DNA of 64,000 nt from Bathymodiolus brooksi (Eukaryota > Mollusca > Bivalvia > Mytilida > Modiolidae), in the NCBI GenBank assembly GCA_963680875.1, contig OY804590.1, positions 22,382,640 to 22,446,639 on the forward strand. The letters run 5' to 3'. Of this stretch, positions 12,401-22,883 are shown one piece after another. The notes below the pieces were generated by a model. The model saw only the letters and a list, made by a program, of their open reading frames with translations, did not search any database and had not been told where the DNA came from. Positions within the stretch are counted from its first letter, which is position 1. Each line of letters opens with the position of its first letter. The position numbers and the translations under genes were made by a program.

Positions 12401-14008
12401 TAGAGGACCTTCCAATGATCATTCCTGGGCAGTTTGGTTTCAACTGTCCTAGTGGTTTCAGAGAAGAAGCGTTTTGAAACATTTTCCCCATAGGCCGGTC
12501 CAATGTTAAACTAAGTCCTGCCGTAGCCGCCATTTTGAATTTCATATCGGAACAAAAAACGTAAAATTTATAGAGGACCATCCAATGAACATTCATGTAC
12601 AGTTTGGCTTTAATCATATTTGTAGTTTCTGAGAAGAAGGCATTTGAACATATTCCTATAGGGTCCAATGTTAATCTATGTATTGCGGTGGCGGCCATCT
12701 TGGATTTCCGATCGACATAAAAAACATAAAATTTGTAGAGGACCTTCCAATAATCATTCCTGGGCAGTTTGGTTTCAACTGTCCTAGTGGTTTCAGAGAA
12801 AAAGCATCTTGAAACATTTTTCACATAGGGTCCAATGTTAAACTAAGTCCTGCCGTAGCCGCCATTTTGAATTTCATATCGGAACAAAAAACGTAAAGTT
12901 TGTAGAGGACCATCCAATGAACATTCATGTACAGTTTGGCTTTAATCATATTTGTAGTTTCTGAGAAGAAGGCATTTGAACATTTTCCCATAGGGTTCAA
13001 TGTTAATCTATGTATTGCGGTGGCGGCCATCTTGGATTTCCGATCGGCATAAAAAACATAAAATTTGTAGAGGACCTTCCAATGATCATTCCTGGGCAGT
13101 TTGGTTTCAACTGTCCTAGTGGTTTCAGAGAAGAAGCGTTTTGAAACATTTCCCCCATAGGGTCTAATGTTAAACTAAGTCTTGCCGTAGCAGCCATTTT
13201 GAATTTCATATCGGAACAAAAAACGTAAAGTTTGTAGAGGACCATCCAATGAACATTCATGTACAGTTTGGCTTTAATCATATTTGTAGTTTCTTAGAAG
13301 AAGGCATTTGAACATTTTCCCATAGGGTCCAATGTTAATCTATGTATTGCGGTGGCGGCCATCTTGGATTTCCGATTGACATAAAAAACATAATTTTGTA
13401 GAGGACCTTCCAATGATCATTCCTGGGCAGTTTGGTTTAAATTGTCCAAGTGGTTTCAAAGAAGAAGCGTTTTGAAACATTTTCCCCATAGGGTCCAATG
13501 TTAAACTAAGTCCTGCTGTATCCGCCATTTTGAATTTTATATCGGAACAAAAAACATAAAGTCTGTAGAGGACCATCCAATGAACATTCATGTACAGTTT
13601 GGCTTTAATCATATTTGTAGTTTCTGAGAAGAAGGCATTTGAACATTTTCTCATAGGGTCCAATGTTAATCTATGTCCTGTGGTGGTGGCCATCTTGGAT
13701 TTCCGATCGGCATAAAAAACAGTAACTTGGTAAAGGACATTCCAATGATCATTTTTACAATTTGGGTTCAGTCAGTTCATTAGTTTCAGAGAAGAAGATC
13801 TTTGAAATTTCAGCCAATCAGAGCATATTATTGGCCCTGGCAGCCATGTTGAATATCCGACTTGGACCATCCAAGGAACATTCCTGCTAAGTTTGGTTCC
13901 AATTGGCCCAGTGGCTTCGGAGAAGAAGCTTGAAATGTGAAAAGTTTACAGACGACGGACGCCAAGTGATGGCAATAGTTCACATGGACCTTTGGTCCAG
14001 GTGAACTA
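9451..14008. repeat. Bounded tandem-array element, 333-bp unit (dimer of about 166 bp), about 12 units
   Basis: Left terminus contains the perfect palindrome AGGCTCTCGAGAGCCT followed by GTTCACCTGG; right terminus contains TGGACCTTTGGTCCA followed by GTGAAC. The landmark GGCGGCCAT recurs near 10019, 10351, 10686, 11022, 11357, 11689, 12024, 12356, 12690, 13022 and 13354 (steps 332-336). Each unit consists of two related halves beginning GCCGCCATTTTGAATTTC and GCGGCCATCTTGGATTTCC. Edge units are diverged, central units homogeneous. The minus strand has long open frames (to 248 codons), but they follow the repeat period and shift frame between units, so I do not call them genes. Confidence 0.9.
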
Positions 14009-14103
14009 AAAACATAATTTGGTAGTATTTTACAAGCAAAGAGAAATAACTCTGAAATTACCAAAGTTAAAATAAATAACTCAGCCATTTTGTAAAAAAG
14101 AGA

Positions 14104-14150
14104 GGGCTATGGGCTATGGTGTTTAACACCACTTTCAACATTGTTACAAT
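14104..14150 (-). mobile_element. SINE (family A), tail piece cut off by LINE insertion
   Basis: 'GGTGTTTAACACCACTTTCA' ACA then LINE sequence; the SINE resumes at about 20295 with AACAATACTTCAGC. The two pieces together make one SINE interrupted by about 6.1 kb. Confidence 0.75.
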
Positions 14151-14535
14151 GGCTAGTCAAGATGGAGGTTGGTGAAACTTTGTTGTAGTAAAAACTTTCA
14201 AATTAACCATCTTTTATCGGTTAACTAGTTTTGAAAATGGTTATGTATTATATATGGACCCTCAGCCCCGGGTAGCTCCAAACCTGATGCCCAATATCAG
14301 TACAGATTGAATGTTATAGAGGATTCATCGCGAAAAATTCTGAAATTGACCTTTGACCGCGGAAATCTGAATATCTTCAAGCAGTTTACAAGTAAACAGT
14401 ACGTGTACAATTTAAACTTAGACGTGAACTGTTCTTAGTATTATAAAAGTGTAACAGTGAAAACATCGTACCATTTGTTGAGTGACCACTTATTGATCTT
14501 ATTAGACACTGATTGCCAAACAATACCAAATAGAA

Positions 14536-15583
14536 ATGTCACTCGGAGAAACATCAAAATTGTTATTGGAAAGTCAGAAGATCTTTGACTCTAGTGAAGA
14601 CCTCAATACCAATACACCTGTAATTTTGAATATGTTATTGCAGCTAGTATCATCTATTGACGGAAGATTAAAATCTATAGAAACGGCAGTCGATTCTATT
14701 AAAGACATAAAAAGGGAATTACTTCTTATGTCAGCTAAGATGAGAGAACTTGAATTTAAATTTTCAGAAACAGCAAAATCACATAAAAACTAGTTGCCAG
14801 GTTCTTAGTGATATGTTCGATGATGTTAAAAATAAAAGTGACAAACGAGATGATCTCATAAATAAACATACTGAACAGTTTGTAAAACATTCACAAGACA
14901 TCAGTAAGCAATCTGACCAAATAAAAATAATATCAACAAACTTTGATGAATTGAAAAAACAAATAGCGGATACGAAATCACAGCATAGTGATCAAGATGA
15001 CGTACGTAAACTACAAAACACTGTTCTTGACTTGCAATGTCGCTCGATGAAAAATAACCTTATTTTCACAAATCTATTCGAGCAGAGAACTGAGAACGTT
15101 GAGGAAAAACTAAGGGCTTTTATTTACGAGAAACTCGGGATAGAACATCATATTGAATTTGGTAACGTGCACCGATTCGGAAAACGCTGAAATGACAGAC
15201 CGAGACCAATCGTGGCGAGATTCTTGTACCACAAAGATCTGAGACTAGTTCTCGACCGAGCAAAATGGCTTAAAAACACCCCTTTCGGTATTCACGAGCA
15301 GTTTCCAAATGCAATAGAGGAAAGACGAAAGAAGCTGTATCCAATTCAAAAAGAGGCTAGGAAACAGGGAAAACATGTCGTGCTAGTAAGGGACAAACTA
15401 TTTATCGACGGAATGCTATACTGTCAAGACGAAAATGACAACGAAAATACAAATGCTACATCAGCAAAGAAGTACGGATACCGTGACTCGCTCTTGACAA
15501 CACCGAAGGAGGCCAACAGACCATACAAGCGTCCACGCCCATCAGATACCCCTCCGTTATTGAATGATAGTAATCATTATTAG
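14536..15583 (+). pseudogene. LINE ORF1 (L1-type RNA-binding protein), two lesions
   Basis: Encodes a nucleic-acid-binding chaperone of the L1 ORF1p type. Starting ATG at 14536 (frame 1) it gives an alpha-helical, coiled-coil-prone N-terminus (heptad-like VSSIDGRLKSIETAVDSIKD). The frame shifts near 14790 to frame 2, which continues the coiled coil and enters the RRM-like domain (LQCRSMKNNLIFTNL, then EEKLRAFIYEKLGI and FGNVHRFGKR). An in-frame TGA at 15188-15190 interrupts it before the C-terminal domain (PRPIVARFLYHKDLRLVLDR; HVVLVRDKLFIDG). It ends at TAG 15581-15583. The same frame stays open after that stop into ORF2. Order and motifs match the family; function in this copy is lost. Confidence 0.85.
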
Positions 15584-18500
15584 CACAGCCATGGAGAACA
15601 ATTAACCAATGAACTGTTATGTAATTTACGAAAAGATTGTAATTGTGTTAAATGCCGTGATAACAAAGTTATTTATAATAATATATGTACAGTTTACAGT
15701 GAAAATAACACTGACAATATAAATAATATTAATTATGTTGTTACTCAATATGAATCTAAAGAAATATTACATAATTTAATAGACGGTAATGATTATGAAC
15801 TTACAGTTGAAGTAGAAGAAGAATATTCTAACAATATATATAATTTTTATAAAATTAATGATATATCTGTTGTTATTGATTATAAACAAAATGTAAGTAA
15901 TTGTAATAATTCTATTGTTGATTGTAGTGATGAGTCTCGTCATACATGTATAACTGTAAATACTAGTCATTGTTCTGATATAACTGTCAATAGGTCAATC
16001 AGTGATTCTAATGATATAACTGTCAATAGGTCAGTCAGTGATTCTAGTGATATAACTGTCAATAGGTCAATCAGTGATTCTAGTGATATAACTATCAATA
16101 GGTCAGTCAGTGAGTCTAGTGATATAACTGTCAATAGGTCAGTCAGTGATTCTAGTGATATAACTGTCAATAGGTCAATCAGTGATTCCAGTGATATAAC
16201 TGCCAATAGGTCAATCAGTGATTCTAGTGATATAACTATCAATAAGTCAGTCAGTGATTCTAATGATATAACTGTCAATAGGTCAGTCAGTGATTCTAGT
16301 GATATAACTGTCAATAGGTCAATCAGTGATTCTAGTGATATAACTGCCAATAGGTCAATCAGTGATTCAAGTGATATAACTATCATTAAGTCAGTCAGTG
16401 ATTCTAGTGATATAACTGTCAATAGGTCAGTCAGTGATTCTAATGATATAACTGTCAATAGGTCAGTCAGTGATTCTAGTGATATAACTGCCAATAGGTC
16501 AATCAGTGATTCTAGTGATATAACTGCCAATAGGTCAATCAGTGATTCAAGTGATATAACTATCATTAAGTCAGTCAGTGATTCTAGTGATATAACTGTC
16601 AATAGGTCAATCAGTGATTCTAATAATATAACTGTCAATATGTCAGTCAGTGATTATAATGATACATGTATAACTGTAAATACTAGTCATACTTCTGATA
16701 TAACTATCAATAGGTCAGTCAATGATTCTAATAATAATTGTATTAATTTGTTAAGTTTGAACTGTTGTGGGATCAAGTCAAGGTTGCAGTATCCGGAATT
16801 TCAAAACATGATTAGAAATCATGATATCTTATGTTTTTGTCGAGACAAAAACTGACGACTTGGATGTTATTAATTTTCCTGGTTTTAAGTTCATAATGAA
16901 AAACCGAAAGAATATAGCTTATCGTCGGTCAGGTGGGATTATGGTCGGATATAGAGACACTTTAGTGAACATGATTGAAATAAAAGAAACTAGTTGTAAA
17001 TATGTTCTGTGGTTTAAGTGTAAGGGGGGGTTATTCAAACTAGACCAACCGGTAATTTTTGGTGTAGTTTATATACCTCCTGAATACACAAAGTACTCAT
17101 CAGACGAAGCATTTAATGAAATTCAACAGGAATACTTATCACTTTTAAATATTTCGAAATATATTTGCCTTGTCGGGGATTTTAATGCAAGGACAAGTAA
17201 TTGTGATGATTTTATTATTCTAGATGACAACAATCATAATAATAATAATATTTCAGATTATGTCGATAACTATACTGAAGTATTAGAATCATTGTCTCTC
17301 CCTGTTGAACGAAGTAGTATGGATATGATAAGAAATAGGTATGGAAATATGTTGTTAGAATTTTGTAAAGGTAATAGCCTATTTATAGTGAATGGTAGAG
17401 TAGGTAAGGATAAAAATATTGGAAGATTTACTTGTAGAAACGCCAGTGTAGTAGATTACTGTATTAGTAGTCCATATTTGCTGAAATCATTCAAAGATTT
17501 TGACATCCTTGATTCTAGTAAGCTATATTCAGATGTTCACTCGCCTATTACGATATGTTTTTCTTCTGATAATTTTTCACAAAGCAGCAAAGATGAATAT
17601 GTGGATTCTCGGAACCATACTGTTGAAAATATAATAAAAACTAAAAGATGGGACCCCCAAAAACAAATTCATTTTCAGAACAATATTGATATTGAAAAAA
17701 TGTTAGAATTAGAACATATGCTTACTCTATGTGGCACAGAAAAAGATATGATTACTCAAGATACTGTTGACATATTGATAGAAAATTTATGTAATATATT
17801 TGTCACATCTGGCCAAAAAACTTTTGGAACTTATAATGTTAAGGAAAAAAACAAGAATAATACTTTCAAAAAAGAAAATAAACCCTGGTTTGATTTAGAC
17901 TGTAGATTTGCACGTCAAAACTACAGAAAACTTAAGAAACGTTTTAAACGTTCAACTTCTCCACAAAATCGCTTAGCTATGATTGACGCTGAAAAACATT
18001 ACAAACATACATTGGACAGAAAATATAAAAATTATCGAAAGAAATTTTCAGAAGATATACACAATATGAGTAAAAACAATCCTAAAGAATTTTGGAAACT
18101 TTTGAACAAAGGTAAAAGAAAGAAGCAACCGAATATTGAAATTGATAAACTTTATGATTTTTTTCAAAATTTGAATACAAGAGACATTTGTGATGGTAAC
18201 AACGGCTTACCAGAGGTTAATATTCTACAGAATGAACCAATCAACGAACACATAAACGCCTATATCTCAAAGGAAGAAATTTTATAATGTATACAAAAAT
18301 TAAAGAATGAAAAAGCTTGTGGTGAGGATGAAATTATAAACGAATACATCAAGTCGACATCAAATCAATTTATAAATATTTATGAGAAGTTATTTAACAT
18401 TATCTTTGATAAGGGTTTTGTTCCTCATATTTGGTTGATTGGTACAATCAAGCCTATTTATAAGAATAAAGGCGATATTTATGAACCCAAGAACTATAGG

Positions 18501-20175
18501 CCTATCACAATTGTAAGTTGCTTGGGAAAATTATTTACATCAATTCTGAATACAAGACTCAATAACTTTTCTGAGGAATACAGACTTATAAAAGAAAACC
18601 AATTCGGATTTCGCCAAAATTATTCAACTATAGATAACATTTTCACTCTCTTTTCGTTTTTCCAAATAATAAAACTTAAAAAAAGGAAATTATTTTGTGC
18701 CTTTATAGATTTCGAAAAGGCCTTTGATAAGGTATGGAGGGAAGGGCTTTTCTATAAAATGATGTTAAATAAAATCTTGTATCTCATATAATAATTGTAT
18801 ATCAGAATACTTTGATTGTGCAAATGGAGTCAGACAAGGGGAAAACCTGTCCCCTTTTCTTTTTTCATCGTTTTTAAATGACGTTGACACTTTTTTAGAA
18901 AACAAAAATATTACAGGACTACAAACTATCTCAGATGAAATAGAAAACAATTTAGACATTTACCTTAAACTTTTTATTCTGTTATATGCTGATGACACTG
19001 CATTGTTAGCTGAGACAGCAAATGATCTCCAAACTAAACTGGATGCTTTTTATGAATATTGTAATTTGTGGAAATTAAAAGTAAATACAGATAAAACCAA
19101 AGTAATGGTGTTTGGAAATGGGAGATTACCACAAAATTTGAGCTTCAGCTATGATAATCTAAATCTTGAGATAGTTAAAAATTTCAACTATCTTGGGATT
19201 ATTTTTACTAGAACAGGAAATTTTAGTTTAACAAAAAAACATCTAGCTGATAAAGCACTAAAAGCTATGTATGAAGTTTTGAAAATGGGAAGAATGTATA
19301 AACTATCAATAAAATGTCTACTTGATCTATTTGACAAAATGATTAAACCCATCCTGTTATATGGCTGTGAAGTGTGGGGCTTTAGTAACAATGATATTCT
19401 GGAAAAATTACATCTAAAATTTTGTAAGATTCTTTTAAATTTAAAAACATCAACGCCTAGCTATATGGTGTATGGTGAACTAGGGCGATACCCTATATAT
19501 ATTGATATTAAAATCAGAACCGTATGTTACTGGGCAAGACTTATAGTTGGTAAACAAACAAAGTATTCTAATATATTGTATAGACTATGTCGTCAATTGA
19601 ATGAAAATCATAATATGCAGTTTAGTTGGATATTGTTTGTAAAACAAATATTTAATGAGTGTGGCTTCCCCAATATATGGGAAACAGAACTTTTTGACAA
19701 TGTAGATTATTTGAAATGTGTAATTAAACAGCGATTAGAGGATCAGTTTCTTCAAAATTGGAATTCTTTAGTACAAAATTCACCTAAAGCCATAAATTAT
19801 AAAACAATTAAAACAGAGTTTAAATATGAAGAATATTTAAATATTTTAGAAATAAAAGATGCAATTTTGCTTTGCAGATTTAGAACAACAAATAATAAAC
19901 TCCCCATCGAAACAGGGCGATGGCAGAACATTCCAAGAGAAAATCGTAAATGTATATTATGTAATAGATCCCAAATTGGAGATGAATACCATTATATTTT
20001 TGAATGTATTTATTTTAACCAAAAACGTAAGCAGTCACTGTTAAATTATTTCATATATAGACATAATATTATCAAATTTTCTGAACTTATGTCAAGTAAA
20101 AGAAAACCAATACTGAAGAAACTCTGTCATTTTATAAGTGCTATCAATACCGGTGTTTGTCCTCCAGGCTCTTAA
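15584..20175 (+). pseudogene. LINE ORF2 (endonuclease and reverse transcriptase), multiple lesions
   Basis: Continues in ORF1's frame directly after its TAG with no in-frame ATG until 16640. It opens with a Cys/Asn-rich stretch (CNCVKCRDN), then about 18 copies of a 12-residue repeat, then the endonuclease (LLSLNCCGIKSRLQYPEF; ETKTDD; FGVVYIPPE; CLVGDFNAR; HSPI). A frameshift lies in a T-run at about 16835 and an in-frame TAA at 18285-18287. The reverse transcriptase follows (YKNKGDIYEPKNYRPITIVS; FCAFIDFEKAFDKVW), with a frameshift or small deletion at about 18780-18795, then GVRQGENLSPFLFS and the catalytic LLYADD near 18985. It ends with a thumb-like region and a Cys/His knuckle (CILCNRSQIGDEYHYIFEC), stop at 20173. 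Non-functional copy of a target-primed retrotransposition enzyme. Confidence 0.88.
15976..16660. repeat. 36-bp in-frame tandem repeat inside LINE ORF2, about 18 copies
   Basis: Unit 'AACTGTCAATAGGTCAATCA' plus GTGATTCTAGTGATAT, exactly 12 codons, translated in the ORF2 frame as variants of DITVNRSISDSS. Every unit keeps the frame and most variants are synonymous or conservative (I/V, S/N). The antisense strand is also fully open (repeating TVISLESLTDLL), which is a shadow of the 36-bp period. Confidence 0.93.
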
Positions 20176-20294
20176 TCCTTTGTAACCTCTCTCCTAATTT
20201 ATATATATGTTGTAAATAGTTGTTGTTATTTTGATTTTATTGTTATATCTCTGTACCATTGTTATACATTGGCTTTATGAGAATAAAGATATAT

Positions 20295-20490
20295 AACAAT
20301 ACTTCAGCTATATTGTTGAGGTCACTTTTATTGGTGGGGGAAATTGGAGTACCGGAGAAAACCACTGATCTTCCGCAAGTCACTGACAAACTTGATCACA
20401 TAATGTTGTATCGAGTACACCTTGTCCGAGCAGGATTTGAAATCAAGTTAGTGGTGATAGGCACCGATTGTACAGGTAGTTGTAAGTAAA
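20295..20490 (-). mobile_element. SINE (family A), head piece of the copy split by the LINE
   Basis: Continues the SINE from 14104-14150: ACTTCAGCTATATTG through TTATTGGTGGGGGAAATTGG to TGTTGTATCGAGTACACC and GATTGTACAGGTAGTTGTAA. Confidence 0.75.
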
Positions 20491-20672
20491 AGAGAGGAGA
20501 ATTTTTTAAAGGTAACACTGTTGTACATTTGTATACATAACGAATAGACAAGTGTTTAAAACTCTATTTCACTTCATATAAATGGAAGTCACGGCCACGA
20601 TCATATTGTAATTGGAATTACATCCATCTATGTAATTATCGACAACTCATTTTTGAAATAATCAAATTTACA
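20491..20672. other. No gene seen
   Basis: Short AT-rich spacer. Confidence 0.4.
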
Positions 20673-20906
20673 TTAGAGTGGTAAACATAGTTTCCAAACA
20701 TGGCATCTTGTATGGTCCACATTTAAGATTTCCATTTTATAACCCGACAATAACCCCTCACCTCCAAATTGAGAAGGCATCCCCAATCCTCCACCAGAGG
20801 ACATGCTGGGTAGCTCTATGGGTTGAGCCTTGGGAACTGACACAGGACCTGTCTGAGAAGCAGGCAATACCTGTTCATACTCCATATATTCAAACCATTT
20901 TCCAAA
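20673..20906 (-). other. Possible exon or gene fragment, unrecognised
   Basis: On the minus strand, after a splice-acceptor-like ATTCTGAAAG, a frame reads FGKWFEYMEYEQVLPASQ, then PKAQPIELPSMSSGGGLGMP and SQFGGEGLLSGYK, ending at a stop. Composition (Pro/Ser/Gly-rich, no repeat period) is protein-like and it lies downstream of NIP7 on the same strand, so it could be a terminal exon of another gene or a pseudogene scrap. I do not recognise the protein and no matching exon was found nearby. Confidence 0.25.
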
Positions 20907-20974
20907 CTTTCAGAATTTAATTGCGACGATTTTTAATAATTTTGACCTGCAATGACAGAAATCATAGATTTGGA

Positions 20975-21260
20975 CCCCATCGGTGATGTAATGGCTAGCA
21001 TGCTTGCTTCGAGTGCAGTATCTCATGGGTTAGAGCCATGATCGGGTCAAACAAAAGACAATAAACATGGTATTTGCTGCTTTCCGCCAAGCATGCAGCA
21101 ATAAGCAGTAAGTTCAAATACTAGTTGGCTCACAATCGGGATAATGTGTCTGAGTGGAGCAACATGTCTACCAACGGACTATTTTTTCAGTGAACTAGAA
21201 CTATAAAAATCCAACTAAACGTGTTGGTCTAGTACAAAGTGAATATCACCACATCATCAT
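20975..21260 (+). mobile_element. tRNA-derived SINE (family B)
   Basis: tRNA-like head CGGTGATGTAATGGCTAGCA...CTTGCTTCGAGTG with a B-box-like GGGTTAGAGCC, then a body shared with 31742-32035 (GAGCAACATGTCTACC; AAAATCCAACTAAACGTGTT; GGTCTAGTACAAAG) and a CATCATCATC-rich tail. Confidence 0.75.
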
Positions 21261-21570
21261 CTCATCAAATGTAACTTATTTTCACAATGATATAGCTGAA
21301 GAATTTCTCATTGACTCACTCTTAGATTTGGATTACAAAATGAAAAAACAATTTGTCTGAACATTAAAGAAAATACTCTTTGCTATGTTTGGTTCCAAAT
21401 GGTTTCTGGGAGAAAATCATATACTAAAAGCATACACTGGACACAAAGTGATGGGAAAAGCTCACATTTAATTTGATATGGGTCAGGTTAGCTAAGAAGG
21501 AGGGTTTAAACTTTTACCATAATAAATCCAACATTTTGCCTCCATAATTATTAATTAGCATAATAAGGGG

Positions 21571-21820
21571 TTAGGGTTATGGTGTTTAACGCCACTTTCA
21601 ACAATATTTTAGCTATATCATGACGGTCAGTTATATTATTGGAGGAAACCGGCATACTCTGAGAAACCCACAAGTCACTGACAAACTTTATCACATAATG
21701 TTGTATCGAGTACATCTCGCCTGAGCAGTGTTTGAACTCACAATATTAATGGTGATAGGCACTGATTGCATAGGTAGTTGTAAATCCAACTACCATACGT
21801 TCATGACCATGATGGCCCCA
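21571..21820 (-). mobile_element. SINE (family A), full length
   Basis: Full minus-oriented copy: head with CAACTACCATACG...TGGCCCC side at 21820, core, tail at 21571. Flanks AATTAGCATAATAAG (left, from about 21553) and AATTAGCAAGATAAA (right) are an imperfect target-site duplication, as expected for LINE-driven insertion. Confidence 0.85.
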
Positions 21821-22285
21821 ATTAGCAAGATAAATTCTTTCCATAGTATACTACTGTCTCTGTCATTTAAATAAAACCATATGCATCCTTATTGATAATT
21901 TGCAAATTTTCCTTTTCATGTTTGCACACGATAATATCTATTCTAATGTAGTTGTTTAATATTCCTGGTTTGTGATTGGACAATGCTGTAATTTTCAAGG
22001 TATCAATTCAATGGTTGAAATATCATGAGATATTTTTTTAGAATTTTAAGCCACTTCATCTTATCATTAATGTGGCAATGCACATGATTACATTAGAATG
22101 GAGATGACTGTATTGTATTTGAAAATTTGATAGTATCAATTGTCGATTTAAAGTTGTAATTTTCACGGTATCAATTCTACGGTTGAAATAGCATGAGATA
22201 TTTTTAGAATTTTAGCTGATTACCGCTTACGTCATCTTGTCAATAATGTGGCAATACATATCTATACACATGATTACATTAGAAT
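21821..22285. repeat. Direct duplication preceding an inverted repeat
   Basis: The stretch around 21990-22150 (TAATTTTCAAGGTATCAATT, GGTTGAAATATCATGAGATA, TGTGGCAATGCACATGATTA) recurs with changes at 22155-22320. It leads into the inverted repeat at 22286. No coding signal. Confidence 0.7.
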
Positions 22286-22454
22286 GGAGATAACTGTATT
22301 GTATTTGAAAATTTCACGGCATCAATTGTCGATTTAATGGTCGCAAATATTCGTTTACTGGCTCCTCTATCGCGTCGCCACAGTAAACTCAATTTGCGAC
22401 CATCAAATCTCCAATTGATGCCGTGAAATTTTCAAATACAATACAGTTATCTCC
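22286..22454. repeat. Long hairpin (foldback MITE-like)
   Basis: GGAGATAACTGTATTGTATT...GGTCGCAAAT at 22286 pairs with ATTTGCGACC...AATACAATACAGTTATCTCC ending 22454. Arms are about 75 bp with a loop near 22361-22380 that contains CTCTATCGCGTCGCC. It ends about 310 bp beyond the NIP7 stop codon, so it may lie in or near the NIP7 3' end. Confidence 0.88.
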
Positions 22455-22763
22455 TAATTATCAAGCAACAAGCATGATACATGATACAAACATATTGTAG
22501 TTGATTTATAATGTATATCTTAGTGACGTTACTGACGCTTTGACAAATTATTGTTGCTAAGTTTTGCTGAAAATGGACTTCTCCATCACATCTTAGGCTT
22601 TGCCTTTGATGTGATATTGCTCTGAGAAATCCATCCACCCAAAAAATCAATGATATTATATATTTATCATGGAAAGGAAAAACACTGTCATCATAAAAAC
22701 AATTCTCGCATATTTTGTGTGTACACATGTATTATTAACAATGAATGATATAAATATAAAATG

Positions 22764-22883
22764 CTATAATAATTTTTCTTCTGATCTGATGTATTCTCCA
22801 ATGTCAGATTGATGAAATGTCACTATAGCCATAGGGTCTGCTCGTCTACACTCCTGTGTAGTCTTGGCAGCAACACCGAAGCC
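22764..22883 (-). CDS. NIP7: NIP7 coding exon 5 (C-terminus)
   Basis: 120 bp after TTTCGTAG, reading [39 protein letters not shown] and a TAG stop at 22766-22764. It lies 7.0 kb from exon 4. Confidence 0.95.
   Translation of the reverse strand, partial: GFGVAAKTTQECRRADPMAIVTFHQSDIGEYIRSEEKLL

Larger units (their letters stand above)
14151..20297 (+). mobile_element. Near full-length, inactivated non-LTR retrotransposon (LINE)
   Basis: Carries a 5' leader (about 14151-14535), an L1-type ORF1, an ORF2 with an apurinic-type endonuclease and a reverse transcriptase, and a short 3' leader ending GAGAATAAAGATATAT. It sits inside a SINE, with ACAAT near both junctions as a possible target duplication. 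It holds several disabling lesions (see the two pseudogene entries). The clade is uncertain: RT and endonuclease look Jockey/CR1/I-like, while ORF1 is of the L1 'transposase 22' type. Confidence 0.9.

Noticed and set aside
9620..13693. Long minus-strand open frames (to 248 codons) with repeating HRLTLDPMGKCSNAFFSETT-like text
   Set aside because: They track the 333-bp tandem unit, begin and end at unit variants and shift frame between units; no known domain, so a by-product of the array.
15967..16638. 223-codon minus-strand frame of Leu/Ser/Glu repeats
   Set aside because: Exact antisense of the 36-bp repeat in LINE ORF2; the plus strand is the coding one.
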